Below, in pieces: positions 1 through 8,466 of a stretch of 26,079 nt of DNA. A program made the translations under genes and the position numbers. The notes under the pieces are model-generated. The model saw only the letters and a list, made by a program, of their open reading frames with translations. It was not told where the DNA came from and ran no database searches. Each line of letters starts with the position of its first letter. The first letter of the stretch is position 1. Source of the DNA: Nitrososphaera sp035547955 (lineage in GTDB: Archaea > Thermoproteota > Nitrososphaeria > Nitrososphaerales > Nitrososphaeraceae); NCBI GenBank assembly GCA_035547955.1, contig DASZTR010000056.1, positions 1-26,079 on the forward strand, given 5' to 3'.

Positions 1-1
1 G

Positions 2-355
2 AAAGAGGAAAGACCATGGGGATGGTTCGAGCAGTTCAACAGGAACGACCCGTGCACCGTAAAACTCATCCACGTCAAGGCAGGAAGCAGGCTTTCTCTC
101 CAGTACCACGAAAAGCGCAGCGAATTCTGGAAAGTCGTAAAGGGGCCGGCTATAATCCACATAGACGGCAAGAAGTTTACGGGCAAGTCTGGCGACGAAT
201 TTCAAATACCAACTCGTGCAAAGCACCGCCTTGCAGCAAAAAGCACGTCTGACGTCATCTTATTGGAGATATCATACGGCCACTTTGACGAGGACGACAT
301 TATCAGAATAGAAGACGATTATGGAAGAACGAAGGAAAATAAGAAGGAAGGATGA
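2..355 (+). CDS. Cupin, phosphomannose isomerase type II-like (5' partial)
   Basis: This is the C-terminal 117 residues of a cupin protein; the start lies left of the window. It reads in frame from base 2 and ends at TGA 353-355. The opening RPWGWFEQF, then VKLIHVKAGSRLSLQYHEKR, FWKVVKGPAIIHIDG and GDEFQIPTRAKHRLAA, match the single-domain cupin found alone in archaea or at the end of bacterial mannose-1-phosphate guanylyltransferases. Family members interconvert mannose-6-phosphate and fructose-6-phosphate, using a metal held by cupin His and Glu residues; candidates here are the QYHEKRSE segment and the RAKH histidine. The likely role is supply of mannose for glycans. A GDP-mannose enzyme may lie just outside the window, but that cannot be seen. 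An ATG at 16 opens a different frame and is not the start. Confidence 0.88.
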   Translation, partial: KEERPWGWFEQFNRNDPCTVKLIHVKAGSRLSLQYHEKRSEFWKVVKGPAIIHIDGKKFTGKSGDEFQIPTRAKHRLAAKSTSDVILLEISYGHFDEDDIIRIEDDYGRTKENKKEG

Positions 356-425
356 AAAGGGCATTGTTCTTTATGCTTCCGGCTGCAAAAGCAAAATAAC
401 AACAGCGCGCCTAGTTTGGCAGGGA

Positions 426-737
426 TTAGTCGCTGCCTTTCCAGTTTATCGCAGTCGTAAGGTGCTTGAAGAATATCGCCCTGCGGAGCTTGCCAAATTT
501 GTTGCTTGTCGCGTACAGCTTGACAGGGGTGTTGCAATGCGTGCACACTTTTTTCTTTTTCAATATCACAAGGTCGGTCAGAGGGTGCGTGCCAGAGCAG
601 GTCGAGCACCAATAGTACATCAGACCTCGCGTCTGGTGAAGCGTGAGCGACTCAAAATCAAGGCCTTCCTTTGAGCATACTTCCCGCGCGATCTCCACCA
701 GCGCGGGGTCGCAATTATTTGGAATTTGTTGTGCCAT
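426..737 (-). CDS. Small zinc-ribbon protein of unknown function
   Basis: A 103-residue protein with two CxxC knuckles: C44-S-T-C47 and C65-T-H-C68, 17 residues apart, the spacing of a zinc ribbon. The rest is a charged N-terminal helix and a basic C-terminal tail (KLRRAIFFKH). I do not recognise a named family. Such ribbons bind nucleic acid or act as small protein modules. The ATG start is supported by a TATA-like element (TTATC on the minus strand, about 28 bases upstream), which suits a leaderless transcript. The gene converges with the cupin gene and diverges from the regulator at 842. Overlapping ORFs on the plus strand lack recognisable features, so this frame is preferred. Confidence 0.72.
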   Translation of the reverse strand: MAQQIPNNCDPALVEIAREVCSKEGLDFESLTLHQTRGLMYYWCSTCSGTHPLTDLVILKKKKVCTHCNTPVKLYATSNKFGKLRRAIFFKHLTTAINWKGSD

Positions 738-760
738 GTTACTAATGAGTCGATCAGTTA

Positions 761-770
761 GATAAGTCTA
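761..770 (-). promoter_or_regulatory. TATA-like box of the zinc-ribbon gene
   Basis: The minus-strand sequence TAGACTTATC is centred about 28 bases before the ATG at 737. This is the archaeal spacing for a leaderless transcript and supports that start. Confidence 0.5.
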
Positions 771-807
771 ATGGTCGCACTTTAGCTAACTACATTCGAG
801 CACTAAG

Positions 808-818
808 GTTATATTTTG
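808..818 (+). promoter_or_regulatory. TATA-like box of the ArsR-type regulator
   Basis: GGTTATATTTTG lies centred about 29 bases before the ATG at 842, as expected for a leaderless archaeal mRNA. It favours 842 over the out-of-frame ATG at 820. Confidence 0.6.
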
Positions 819-841
819 AATGCAAATAACCCACGCAGTCC

Positions 842-1414
842 ATGAAAGCGGTGTACGTAGTCAGAGATCCGGAGGTCGCAAAAGTGCTCGTAGATCCCAT
901 GCGCAGGGCGATCCTGAGCTTTCTGCGCGAAAAGCCAATGACGCAGGCCCAGCTTGCCGACGAGCTTGGCCTGTCTGACGCGTCGCTCAACTACCACATG
1001 AAGATATTGAAAGAAAAAGGCCTTGTCACCTTGACCAAGAAAGTGGCTGAGGAACATGGCATAATACAAAAATTCTTTTCGCCGGCGGCTTGCCTTTTCG
1101 TATACGACATCGACGTTCTCCCAAAGGACATCTCGCGCTACTTTTACCCACAGAGCCTAGAGCGTGCACGGTCAGTCATTTCCATACAAGACCTTGGCGC
1201 AGGGGCCCACGACGCGCATTCCGTCAACGCAATCTCTGACAACCTGTCACGCCTCTTGGTAAGCACGGCCAAAGAATACGTGAAAAAGGAAGTGCCGTAC
1301 GGGAGCGACGAGACCATACACGAGATCTACGGCAAGGCGATATCTGCCCTTGGCAAAAAGGGCCCTATTAGCAATGGCAGTAGAGACGTACACCATAGGC
1401 GCAAGCAACGGTAG
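842..1414 (+). CDS. ArsR-like winged-helix transcriptional regulator
   Basis: A 190-residue cytoplasmic DNA-binding protein. Residues about 8-85 form a winged helix: DPMRRAILSFL (helix 1), MTQAQLADELGLS (helix 2), SLNYHMKILKEKGLV (recognition helix and wing entry), then a wing with TKKV...IIQKFFSP. This is the pattern of the ArsR/HTH_20 groups common in archaea. Residues 86-170 are a mostly helical tail, perhaps for dimerisation, with no metal-binding Cys cluster, so metal sensing is not indicated. The last 15 residues are basic and low in complexity (SRDVHHRRKQR) and may be disordered. The gene stands alone, divergent from the zinc-ribbon gene and convergent with asnB. Its targets are unknown; neighbouring genes are possible but unproven. 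Confidence 0.85.
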   Translation: MKAVYVVRDPEVAKVLVDPMRRAILSFLREKPMTQAQLADELGLSDASLNYHMKILKEKGLVTLTKKVAEEHGIIQKFFSPAACLFVYDIDVLPKDISRYFYPQSLERARSVISIQDLGAGAHDAHSVNAISDNLSRLLVSTAKEYVKKEVPYGSDETIHEIYGKAISALGKKGPISNGSRDVHHRRKQR

Positions 1415-1524
1415 CAGAAGAAGAAGCATCGACAGTCGGCCTTTTGCACTTTCTTCACGTAACGAACACCAAAAGTACCAGGGACGACGACACCAAGGCG
1501 CATGCGATTACTATTGCTATGCGG

Positions 1525-1534
1525 AGTTTTTTAT
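1525..1534 (+). terminator. T-rich tract after the regulator gene
   Basis: A run of six T followed by ATT lies about 110 bases after the regulator stop, in the convergent gap before asnB. Archaeal transcription often ends at such plus-strand T tracts without a hairpin. The distance makes it only a candidate. Confidence 0.3.
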
Positions 1535-1555
1535 TAGGCAGCACTAATCGTTTTG

Positions 1556-1585
1556 GCATAGCTGAACATCAATTTTAGGCTATGC
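1556..1585. repeat. Inverted repeat over the asnB stop codon
   Basis: GCATAGC at 1556-1562 and GCTATGC at 1579-1585 are perfect 7-base inverted copies, 16 bases apart. The right arm includes the asnB stop codon. A third GCTATGC stands at 1516-1522. The repeat could fold at the 3' end of the asnB mRNA, but no T-run follows it on the minus strand. Confidence 0.4.
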
Positions 1586-3226
1586 ATTGCTATTATTTTG
1601 GTGCACCAGGCTGTCCAGATACATTTGCACATGGGGCTCAGCGACCCACATCTTGCTTTCCTTTTCAAACAGGTACCCGTACCTTTGCGAGCTCCCCATC
1701 TTTTCCTTTGACTGGAATTCGCTCATGTACCGCGAGGTTATCGCCTCTTCGTCAAAGCCGTTCTTCCTTGCGACTGCTTCTAGCATGTCATGCATCCCGG
1801 AACCATGCTGCGCGGCTTCTTTGATCCTAAAGGCCACATCGTGTGGTATGCCGAGCTTTTCTGCTAGCTTTCTATGGACGCGCTTGCCGAACTTGTCGTT
1901 TGGCCTGACATTTAGCCGCAAATCCATCTCCATCGAAGCTTGTATCACAAACAGGTCAAGGTACGGCTCGCGTAGCTCTATACTATGTGCCATCGTAATC
2001 TTGTCTTCGCGCTCCAGAGTCTCCTTGTACAAGAGCGAGAGATCCTCTGCCATGCGCTTCCGCAGCTTGCGGTAGCCTTCGCGCTCGGCCACGCATGAGT
2101 ACCAGTTGTAACCGCCAAAGAGCTCGTCGGCACCCTGCCCTGTCAGCATTATACGTATCCCGTCCCGCTTGGCCAGCTCCACCGCGCCGTACACCGGCAG
2201 GGCGACTTCAATCTGGCCCGCGTTGCTCTCCTCAATTACGCGGATTAGCTCCGGAACGAGCTCTTCTACTCTTTCTTGCGACAGCTCGTTTACGCGGAGC
2301 TCAAGCCCGAGTATGTCTGCTATCTGACGCGCGAATTCAACGTCCGCCGATCCTTCCACTCCGCAGGTGTAGCAGATGACTTTTGGCACCAACTTGCTTG
2401 CAATGTACGCGACAAGGACGCTGTCAATGCCGCCGGAGAATATTATCCCGATGCGCTCTACGTCCTGGGTGCGCTTTTTCATTGCTGCCATAAGTGCGTC
2501 CTCGTAGGCTGCCACTGCAGAGGCCATCGTCTTGTGGACGACTTGCGCATCTAGCAGGCCGGCTATTTGCACCTGCGGCTGGGTCTTGGCGTTTTCAATG
2601 ACTAGCGCGTGCCCAGGGAGGACTCGCAGAGTCGGTTCTTTCAGGCCCACTTCCCACAGCGCTTTGCGCTCTGATGCAAACGCCACCATCTTTTCGTTTT
2701 CCGCATAATACATTGGCCGCACCCCTAGCCTGTCCCTTGCAAGCACAGTAGTGCCCGTCTCTTCGTCCCTTATCGCAATGGCATAAACGCCGTCAAGTTC
2801 TGACACGGTCCTCTTGATCGCCTCAAGGAGGTTTTGGCATGAACCATAGTGTTCCTCAAGCAAGTGCACGATGACTTCGCTGTCGGTCTCCGTAGAAAAG
2901 GCGTGGCGACTCTGGATCCTCGACCTCAGTTCTTTGTAGTTGTATATCTCGCCGTTGTGTTCCAGCGTAAACCTGCCGTCGCAGCTCCGGAATGGTTGCG
3001 TCCCGCACGTCCCGCCCACAATGGCGAGCCTCGAATGTCCGATGACGCTCTGCGCGCGCATCTTGCCAAGGTCAAGGTCTGCAACCGACTGCGAACGGAC
3101 CACTTGGCCCTCAAAAGAGACGCCGGCACCGTCCGGCCCGCGGCTTGCCATGCAAAAAAGCATCGAGCCCACGAGCGGCGCCACGTTCTCTCCGCATTTA
3201 CTCAATACACCTGCAATTCCACACAT
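1580..3226 (-). CDS. asnB: Asparagine synthetase, glutamine-hydrolysing
   Basis: A 548-residue cytoplasmic enzyme that makes asparagine from aspartate, ATP and glutamine; length is normal for AsnB. The N-terminal class II glutaminase domain (about 1-200) starts with the catalytic Cys2 exposed after Met removal (MCGIAG). It carries RGPDG at 29-33, HSRLAI at 64-69 and the glutamine-binding NGEIYN at 91-96. The C-terminal synthetase domain (about 230-520) has the pyrophosphatase loop SGGIDS at 264-269 and the TGQGADELFGGY segment that follows in this family. All key motifs are present, so it should be active. Related AsnB-like proteins can amidate other substrates, such as cell-surface sugars, so the substrate is assigned by family only. 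The gene is monocistronic on the minus strand, with a leader of about 40 bases. Confidence 0.94.
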   Translation of the reverse strand: MCGIAGVLSKCGENVAPLVGSMLFCMASRGPDGAGVSFEGQVVRSQSVADLDLGKMRAQSVIGHSRLAIVGGTCGTQPFRSCDGRFTLEHNGEIYNYKELRSRIQSRHAFSTETDSEVIVHLLEEHYGSCQNLLEAIKRTVSELDGVYAIAIRDEETGTTVLARDRLGVRPMYYAENEKMVAFASERKALWEVGLKEPTLRVLPGHALVIENAKTQPQVQIAGLLDAQVVHKTMASAVAAYEDALMAAMKKRTQDVERIGIIFSGGIDSVLVAYIASKLVPKVICYTCGVEGSADVEFARQIADILGLELRVNELSQERVEELVPELIRVIEESNAGQIEVALPVYGAVELAKRDGIRIMLTGQGADELFGGYNWYSCVAEREGYRKLRKRMAEDLSLLYKETLEREDKITMAHSIELREPYLDLFVIQASMEMDLRLNVRPNDKFGKRVHRKLAEKLGIPHDVAFRIKEAAQHGSGMHDMLEAVARKNGFDEEAITSRYMSEFQSKEKMGSSQRYGYLFEKESKMWVAEPHVQMYLDSLVHQNNSNA

Positions 3227-3242
3227 TTTTCTTTAACCAAAA

Positions 3243-3259
3243 CCTGACACGCAGTCAGG
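3243..3259. promoter_or_regulatory. Inverted repeat in the asnB 5' leader
   Basis: CCTGAC-ACGCA-GTCAGG is a perfect 6-base inverted repeat. It lies between the probable asnB TATA box and the start codon, near the predicted 5' end of the mRNA. It could be an operator or a leader hairpin; no known regulator is implied. Confidence 0.45.
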
Positions 3260-3283
3260 CATACGCTCAAACTACCCGTACAT

Positions 3284-3294
3284 GATTTAAAAGA
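3284..3294 (-). promoter_or_regulatory. TATA-like box of asnB
   Basis: The minus strand reads CTTTTAAATC here, about 62 bases before the ATG at 3226. That predicts transcription from near 3262 and a leader of roughly 35-40 bases containing the inverted repeat at 3243-3259. Confidence 0.5.
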
Positions 3295-3356
3295 GTTTCC
3301 AAGAGGTTTCATTTTTTTGTTTTTCTGCGGCTCGCCGACAGAGCATGCACATAGGG

Positions 3357-3485
3357 TCACGACGAGTACTGGTCTTCCCCGCCAAGCGACTCCAGGTACG
3401 CCTCATGGCAGTCCTTGCACTGGTTTCCGACAAAATTGCTTTCGTCTACGTCTTGTTTGCAGCTTACGCATTTTTTGCTTGCCAT
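3357..3485 (-). CDS. Tiny zinc-finger protein, 42 residues
   Basis: A 42-residue protein starting MASKKCVSCK, with two CxxC pairs: C6-x2-C9 and C23-x2-C26, joined by a 13-residue loop, then an acidic tail ending GGEDQYSS. This is a minimal single zinc knuckle. Such proteins are frequent in Nitrososphaerota and mostly unstudied. The frame stays open upstream to 3551, but that extension (YGNAYAPARR...) overlaps the uvrB start and looks non-coding, so the ATG at 3485 is preferred. A TATA-like GCTTATGC (3521-3530, minus strand) lies about 40 bases upstream. The gene diverges from uvrB; no functional link can be read from that. Confidence 0.72.
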   Translation of the reverse strand: MASKKCVSCKQDVDESNFVGNQCKDCHEAYLESLGGEDQYSS

Positions 3486-3543
3486 GATGTTATGATCGTC
3501 TGACAGGTGTCGGCGCGCCGGCGCATAAGCGTTTCCGTAACAC

Positions 3544-5574
3544 ATGGACAATCAATATATGCGTGAATTGAAAACCTACAGCCCCTTGCTCTCATCCACA
3601 GGTAGGCGATTCCGCCTTGCAAAAGTATTTGCTCCGAGTGGCGACCAGCCGGAGGCAATAGAGGAACTTGTCAAGAACGTGCAGAGGGGAGGAAGGCAGA
3701 CGCTCCTTGGCGTTACGGGGAGTGGCAAGACGTTCACCATTGCAAACGTCATTGCCCGCGCCAACAAGAATACGCTTGTCATATCGCACAACAAGACCCT
3801 TGCGGCGCAATTGTATGCCGAGTTCAAGGAATTCTTTCCCGAAAACAACGTAGGGTATTTTGTCAGCTTTTACGATTACTACCAGCCGGAAAGCTATATC
3901 CCCCAGACTGATACCTACATCGAAAAGGATACAGAGGTTAACGAAAAGATTGAAAAGATGCGTCTTGAGGCGACCGCAATGCTCATGTCTGGCGAGCCCA
4001 CCGTCATAGTAGCTACCGTATCATGTATCTACTCGCTGGGCTCGCCAAAAGAGTGGGAGGGCAGCTCTATCGGCCTTGCCAGGGGCGACGCCATCGACAG
4101 AAAGGCGATAATAAAGAAACTAATTGATGCCCGGTACGAGCGGAACGACATTGCGCTTGTACCTGGCACGTTCCGCGCAAAGGGTGATACTATCGACATA
4201 ATCCCGGGGTACTCTGACGACGTGATCCGCATATCGATGTTTGGCGACGAGATAGAAAAGTTAAGCATACACGACCACGTTAGCATGAAAAAGCTGCGCG
4301 ATGTGGGCGCAGTCAGGATATTTCCGGCCAAGCACTACATAACCGCCGAAGACGCCCGCGAGCGCGCGATCAGGTCGATAAAGAGCGAGCTGCAAGACTG
4401 GCTGCCGCAGCTGCCCTCTGAGCTTGAAAAGCAGCGCCTGGCCTCAAGGACGAAATACGATCTAGAGATGATAGAGGAGCTTGGCTACTGCTCCGGCATA
4501 GAGAACTATTCACGTCACTTTGACGGGAGGAGGCCGGGTGAGCCGCCGTCCTGCCTGCTTGACTTTTTCGGCGACGACTTCCTCCTCGTGATAGATGAAT
4601 CGCACGTGACGCTCCCGCAGCTGCATGGCATGCACAACGGAGACCACACGCGCAAAAAGTCGCTTGTTGACTTCGGCTTCAGGCTCCCAAGCGCTTACGA
4701 CAACCGTCCCTTGAAATTTGAAGAGTTTGAAAAATACCTGAAAAACACAGTGTTTGTATCTGCGACGCCGGGCGCCTATGAGCTGAAAACGAGCAGGCAG
4801 GTAGTCGAGCAACTGGTAAGGCCTACAGGGCTTGTTGACCCGAAAGTGGAGGTCAGGCCGACGAAGGATCAGATGCAAGACCTCATCCATGAGATAAAAG
4901 TCAGGGCAGGACGCGACCAGCGCACGCTTGTTACGACTCTAACAAAGAGGATGGCAGAGGACCTTGCAGAATTTCTGGCGAAAAACGACGTTCGCGTGCG
5001 CTACCTTCACTCCGAGATAGAAGGGTTAGAGCGCACAGAGCTGATAAGGCAGCTGCGGCTCGGTGAGTTCGACGTCATAGTCGGCATCAACCTGCTGAGA
5101 GAGGGGCTCGATATCCCTGAGGTCTCGCTCGTGGCGATACTTGACGCAGACAAGGAGGGATTTTTACGCAACACTACTAGCCTGATACAGACCTTTGGCA
5201 GGGCAGCTCGGAATCTTGACGGGATGGTGATACTGTATTCTGACAGGATGACAGAGTCGATGGAAGAAGCGATTGAGGAGACAGAACGCAGGCGCAGCCG
5301 CCAGCTTGACTACAACAGTCTCCACGGGATAACTCCAAGGACGATAGTCAAGCCCGTGCCCGAAAGCGCCGCGCCGGACGAGGTTGTCGAGGCGGCAGAG
5401 ACAAAGTCTATGACCCAGCGCGACCTGCTAAAGCTCGCCATAGAGACGGAGGCGACTATGAAGAAATACGCCGAAGAGATGGAGTTTGAAAAGGCAATAA
5501 TGTTCAGAGAAAAGCTGGCAAGGATAAAGAAGGCGCTTGGCGACGCGACTCCAGTCATGAGAGAGGTGTCATGA
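3544..5574 (+). CDS. uvrB: Excinuclease ABC subunit B
   Basis: A 676-residue DNA helicase-like damage-verification subunit of bacterial-type nucleotide excision repair. It takes damaged DNA from UvrA and recruits UvrC. Visible motifs: Walker A GVTGSGKT at 56-63; the beta-hairpin that locks onto DNA, YDYYQPESYIPQTDTY, at 110-125; helicase motif II DESH at 351-354; motif III VSATPG; motif VI QTFGRAARN at 549-557; and a C-terminal UVR domain at about 634-665 that binds UvrA or UvrC. Length is normal. The start is uncertain: the best TATA-like element (GCATAAGCG, 3521-3531) fits the in-frame ATG at 3559 better than the one at 3544. It is the first gene of uvrBAC and overlaps uvrA by four bases. 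Confidence 0.97.
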   Translation: MDNQYMRELKTYSPLLSSTGRRFRLAKVFAPSGDQPEAIEELVKNVQRGGRQTLLGVTGSGKTFTIANVIARANKNTLVISHNKTLAAQLYAEFKEFFPENNVGYFVSFYDYYQPESYIPQTDTYIEKDTEVNEKIEKMRLEATAMLMSGEPTVIVATVSCIYSLGSPKEWEGSSIGLARGDAIDRKAIIKKLIDARYERNDIALVPGTFRAKGDTIDIIPGYSDDVIRISMFGDEIEKLSIHDHVSMKKLRDVGAVRIFPAKHYITAEDARERAIRSIKSELQDWLPQLPSELEKQRLASRTKYDLEMIEELGYCSGIENYSRHFDGRRPGEPPSCLLDFFGDDFLLVIDESHVTLPQLHGMHNGDHTRKKSLVDFGFRLPSAYDNRPLKFEEFEKYLKNTVFVSATPGAYELKTSRQVVEQLVRPTGLVDPKVEVRPTKDQMQDLIHEIKVRAGRDQRTLVTTLTKRMAEDLAEFLAKNDVRVRYLHSEIEGLERTELIRQLRLGEFDVIVGINLLREGLDIPEVSLVAILDADKEGFLRNTTSLIQTFGRAARNLDGMVILYSDRMTESMEEAIEETERRRSRQLDYNSLHGITPRTIVKPVPESAAPDEVVEAAETKSMTQRDLLKLAIETEATMKKYAEEMEFEKAIMFREKLARIKKALGDATPVMREVS

Positions 5575-8465
5575 CAACACATATGGCTCACGACAAGATA
5601 GTCATCAGAGGCGCAAGGCAGCACAACCTGAAAAACATAAGCGTCGAGATCCCAAAGAACAAACTCGTAGTCATCACCGGCCTGTCAGGCTCTGGCAAGT
5701 CCACGCTCGCTTTTGACACGATATATGCGGAAGGCCAGCGAAGGTACGTCGAGTCGCTGTCGGCCTATGCAAGGCAATTTCTTGAGCTCATGGACAAGCC
5801 GGATGTCGACTCGATAGATGGGCTGTCGCCAGCGATATCTATCCAGCAAAAGACCACAAGCAAGAACCCACGCTCCACGGTCGGAACAGTGACAGAAATT
5901 TATGACTATTTGCGCTTGCTTTTCGCAAGGATTGGCATCCCTCACTGCCCCAAGTGCGGCAGTCGCATCGCAAGCCAGTCGGTAGACTCGATAACAGAGT
6001 CCGTCCTAAAGATGGCAGAAGGCAAGAGTGTGATGGTGCTAGGCCCGGTTGTGCAGGCAAAGAAAGGGACGTACCAGAGGCTGTTTGAAGAACTAAAGCA
6101 GGAAGGCTATTCCCGCATAAGGCTCGACGGCGAGGTAACGAACCTGGAAGAAGATGAGGATGACGAAAAGCCAGAAAAGATGATGACGACAACTATTCCC
6201 AAGCTGGACAAGCAGAAAAAGCACACGATAGAGGTCATCGTCGACAGGCTGAGGCCCTCTGTCGAGGAAAAGAGCAGGTTGTTTGAGTCCATACAGTCGG
6301 CGCTCAAAGTCGGGGCTGGCACAGCGGTCGTGTCTGTCGATGGCAAGGACACAATGTACTCGCAGAAAAACGCATGCCCCCACTGCGAGATAAGCATAGG
6401 AGACATCGAACCCCGCACGTTTTCATTCAACTCGCCCTTTGGAGCCTGCAGGAGCTGCAACGGCCTTGGAATAAAAACAGAGTTTGACCCGGACCTGATT
6501 ATACCGGACAAAAAGAAGAGCATTCTGGAAGGAGCGATAAAGCCTTGGTCAGGGCATTTTGCCACGTTCCGCGCGTCCATGCTCAAGGACGTTGGCAGGA
6601 AGTACGGCTTTGACCTTTCCGTGCCCGTCTCCAATATGACTCATAAGCAGCTCAACGTCATCCTGTATGGCACCGATGAAAACATACATTTCAAGTACGA
6701 GTCAAAGTACTCCGACAGCCGCTGGGAATACAACAGCACTTTCGAGGGCGTGATCCCAAACCTAGAGCGCACGTACAGACAGACAGAATCAGAGAGCAAG
6801 CGCGAAGATTTGATGCAGTTCATGCGCGAGCGCCCGTGCGAGCGTTGCGAGGGCAGGCGACTGCGTGAAGAGGCCCTTGCCGTAAAGATCGGTGGCAGGT
6901 CGATAATGCAGGTCTGCGACCTGTCGATAGACTCTTGCTACACCTTTTTCCAAACGATAGAGCTGTCAGAGACGGAGCGCTACATAGCCCGAACGATACT
7001 CAAGGAGATAATGTCCAGGTTAGAGTTTTTGCGAAACGTCGGGCTCAACTACCTCACGCTCAATAGGATGAGCGCCACCCTTTCCGGGGGCGAGTCACAA
7101 AGGATAAGGCTCGCGACGCAGATTGGCTCAAACCTCACGGGCGTCCTGTACGTCCTTGACGAGCCGACTATTGGATTGCACCAGCGCGACAACGCCCGTC
7201 TGATCGACACGCTAAAGAAACTGCGCGACCTTGATAACACGCTCATCGTAGTCGAGCACGACGAGGAGGTGATGCGCAGCTCCGACTGGATAATAGACAT
7301 CGGGCCGGGCGCCGGGATACACGGCGGCCAAGTAGTGGCATCAGGGACGCTTGACGACATTATTGCCTGTAGCGGTTCCGTCACGGGCGCATTTTTGCGT
7401 GGCGAGCAGATTGCAGCCCACATGCATGAGCGTATAAAGCCGTCCCGGTGGCTCACAGTGCACGGCGCGCAAGAGAACAACCTAAAAAACATCGATGTTA
7501 GGTTCCCGCTCGGCTGCATGTCGGTAGTCACCGGTGTCTCGGGCTCCGGCAAATCTACTCTCGTAAATGACATACTGTTCAAGGCACTTGCAAGCCACTT
7601 TTTTGGTGCAAAGGACAGGCCCGGCAAGCACAGGCAGATTTCAGGGCTTGAAAACGCGGACAAGGTGATAGGGATAGACCAGTCGCCTATAGGGAGGACG
7701 CCAAGGTCCAACGCTGCGACGTACGTCAACGCCTTTACCCCCATCCGCGAGCTATTTGCCAAGACCCCTCACGCCCGGGAGATGGGCTACACGGCAGGCA
7801 GGTTCTCGTTCAACGTATCTGAGGGCAGGTGTGAGGCGTGCGAGGGTGGGGGCGTCAAAAAGATAGAAATGCAATTCCTGCCCGACGTCTATGTCACCTG
7901 CGACGAGTGCAAGGGCAGGCGCTACAATTCGGAGACGCTCCTTGTGAAATACAAGGGCAAGACCATATCTGACGTGCTGGACATGACGATAGAGGAGGCA
8001 CTGTCATTCTTTTCGAGCGTACCCTCCATAACTAAGAAGCTGCAGACGCTAAATGACGTCGGTCTAGGCTACCTGCGCCTTGGCCAGCCGGCGACTACGA
8101 TGTCGGGCGGAGAGGCGCAGAGGATCAAGCTTGCCGCAGAGCTTGCAAGGCGCGACACCGGCAAGACAGTATACATACTCGACGAGCCCACCACTGGCCT
8201 GCACTTTGCCGACGTGAGCAAGCTCTTGCACGTGCTAAAGAGGCTGGTCGCGCTCGGCAACACGGCCATCATAATCGAGCACAACTTGGACGTTATTGCC
8301 TCCGCAGACTGGATAGTGGATCTTGGGCCAGAGGGCGGAGAGGGTGGAGGCACGGTCATCGTAGAAGGCACGCCGGAACAGGTCAGTGAAAATGCGGCTA
8401 GCTACACCGGTCAGTACCTGAAGCAAAAGCTTGCAATGGATCAAAAGCTGGTGCAGCGCAAATAA
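5571..8465 (+). CDS. uvrA: Excinuclease ABC subunit A
   Basis: A 964-residue damage-sensing ATPase of nucleotide excision repair. Two ABC modules are complete: Walker A GLSGSGKS (37-44) and GVSGSGKS (655-662); signatures LSGGESQ (504-510) and MSGGEAQ (844-850); Walker B YVLDEP and YILDEP (about 868-873). Two zinc sites frame inserted domains: C269/C272/C293/C296 and C754/C757/C777/C780. An extra acidic stretch, EEDEDDEKPEK (about 193-203), lies in the UvrB-binding region. The ATG overlaps the uvrB stop as ATGA, with GAGGTG just before it (2 bases away). An in-frame ATG at 5583 gives a wider gap and is an alternative start. Translational coupling to uvrB is likely. Confidence 0.97.
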   Translation: MTTHMAHDKIVIRGARQHNLKNISVEIPKNKLVVITGLSGSGKSTLAFDTIYAEGQRRYVESLSAYARQFLELMDKPDVDSIDGLSPAISIQQKTTSKNPRSTVGTVTEIYDYLRLLFARIGIPHCPKCGSRIASQSVDSITESVLKMAEGKSVMVLGPVVQAKKGTYQRLFEELKQEGYSRIRLDGEVTNLEEDEDDEKPEKMMTTTIPKLDKQKKHTIEVIVDRLRPSVEEKSRLFESIQSALKVGAGTAVVSVDGKDTMYSQKNACPHCEISIGDIEPRTFSFNSPFGACRSCNGLGIKTEFDPDLIIPDKKKSILEGAIKPWSGHFATFRASMLKDVGRKYGFDLSVPVSNMTHKQLNVILYGTDENIHFKYESKYSDSRWEYNSTFEGVIPNLERTYRQTESESKREDLMQFMRERPCERCEGRRLREEALAVKIGGRSIMQVCDLSIDSCYTFFQTIELSETERYIARTILKEIMSRLEFLRNVGLNYLTLNRMSATLSGGESQRIRLATQIGSNLTGVLYVLDEPTIGLHQRDNARLIDTLKKLRDLDNTLIVVEHDEEVMRSSDWIIDIGPGAGIHGGQVVASGTLDDIIACSGSVTGAFLRGEQIAAHMHERIKPSRWLTVHGAQENNLKNIDVRFPLGCMSVVTGVSGSGKSTLVNDILFKALASHFFGAKDRPGKHRQISGLENADKVIGIDQSPIGRTPRSNAATYVNAFTPIRELFAKTPHAREMGYTAGRFSFNVSEGRCEACEGGGVKKIEMQFLPDVYVTCDECKGRRYNSETLLVKYKGKTISDVLDMTIEEALSFFSSVPSITKKLQTLNDVGLGYLRLGQPATTMSGGEAQRIKLAAELARRDTGKTVYILDEPTTGLHFADVSKLLHVLKRLVALGNTAIIIEHNLDVIASADWIVDLGPEGGEGGGTVIVEGTPEQVSENAASYTGQYLKQKLAMDQKLVQRK

Positions 8466-8466
8466 A

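Noticed and set aside
319..674. Two overlapping frames of about 100 codons on opposite strands
   Set aside because: Both overlap the zinc-ribbon gene, which alone shows paired CxxC motifs and a TATA-like box.
7049..7762. Long minus-strand frame of 237 codons within uvrA
   Set aside because: It lies fully antisense to conserved UvrA motifs; Ser/Arg-rich composition is typical of a shadow frame.
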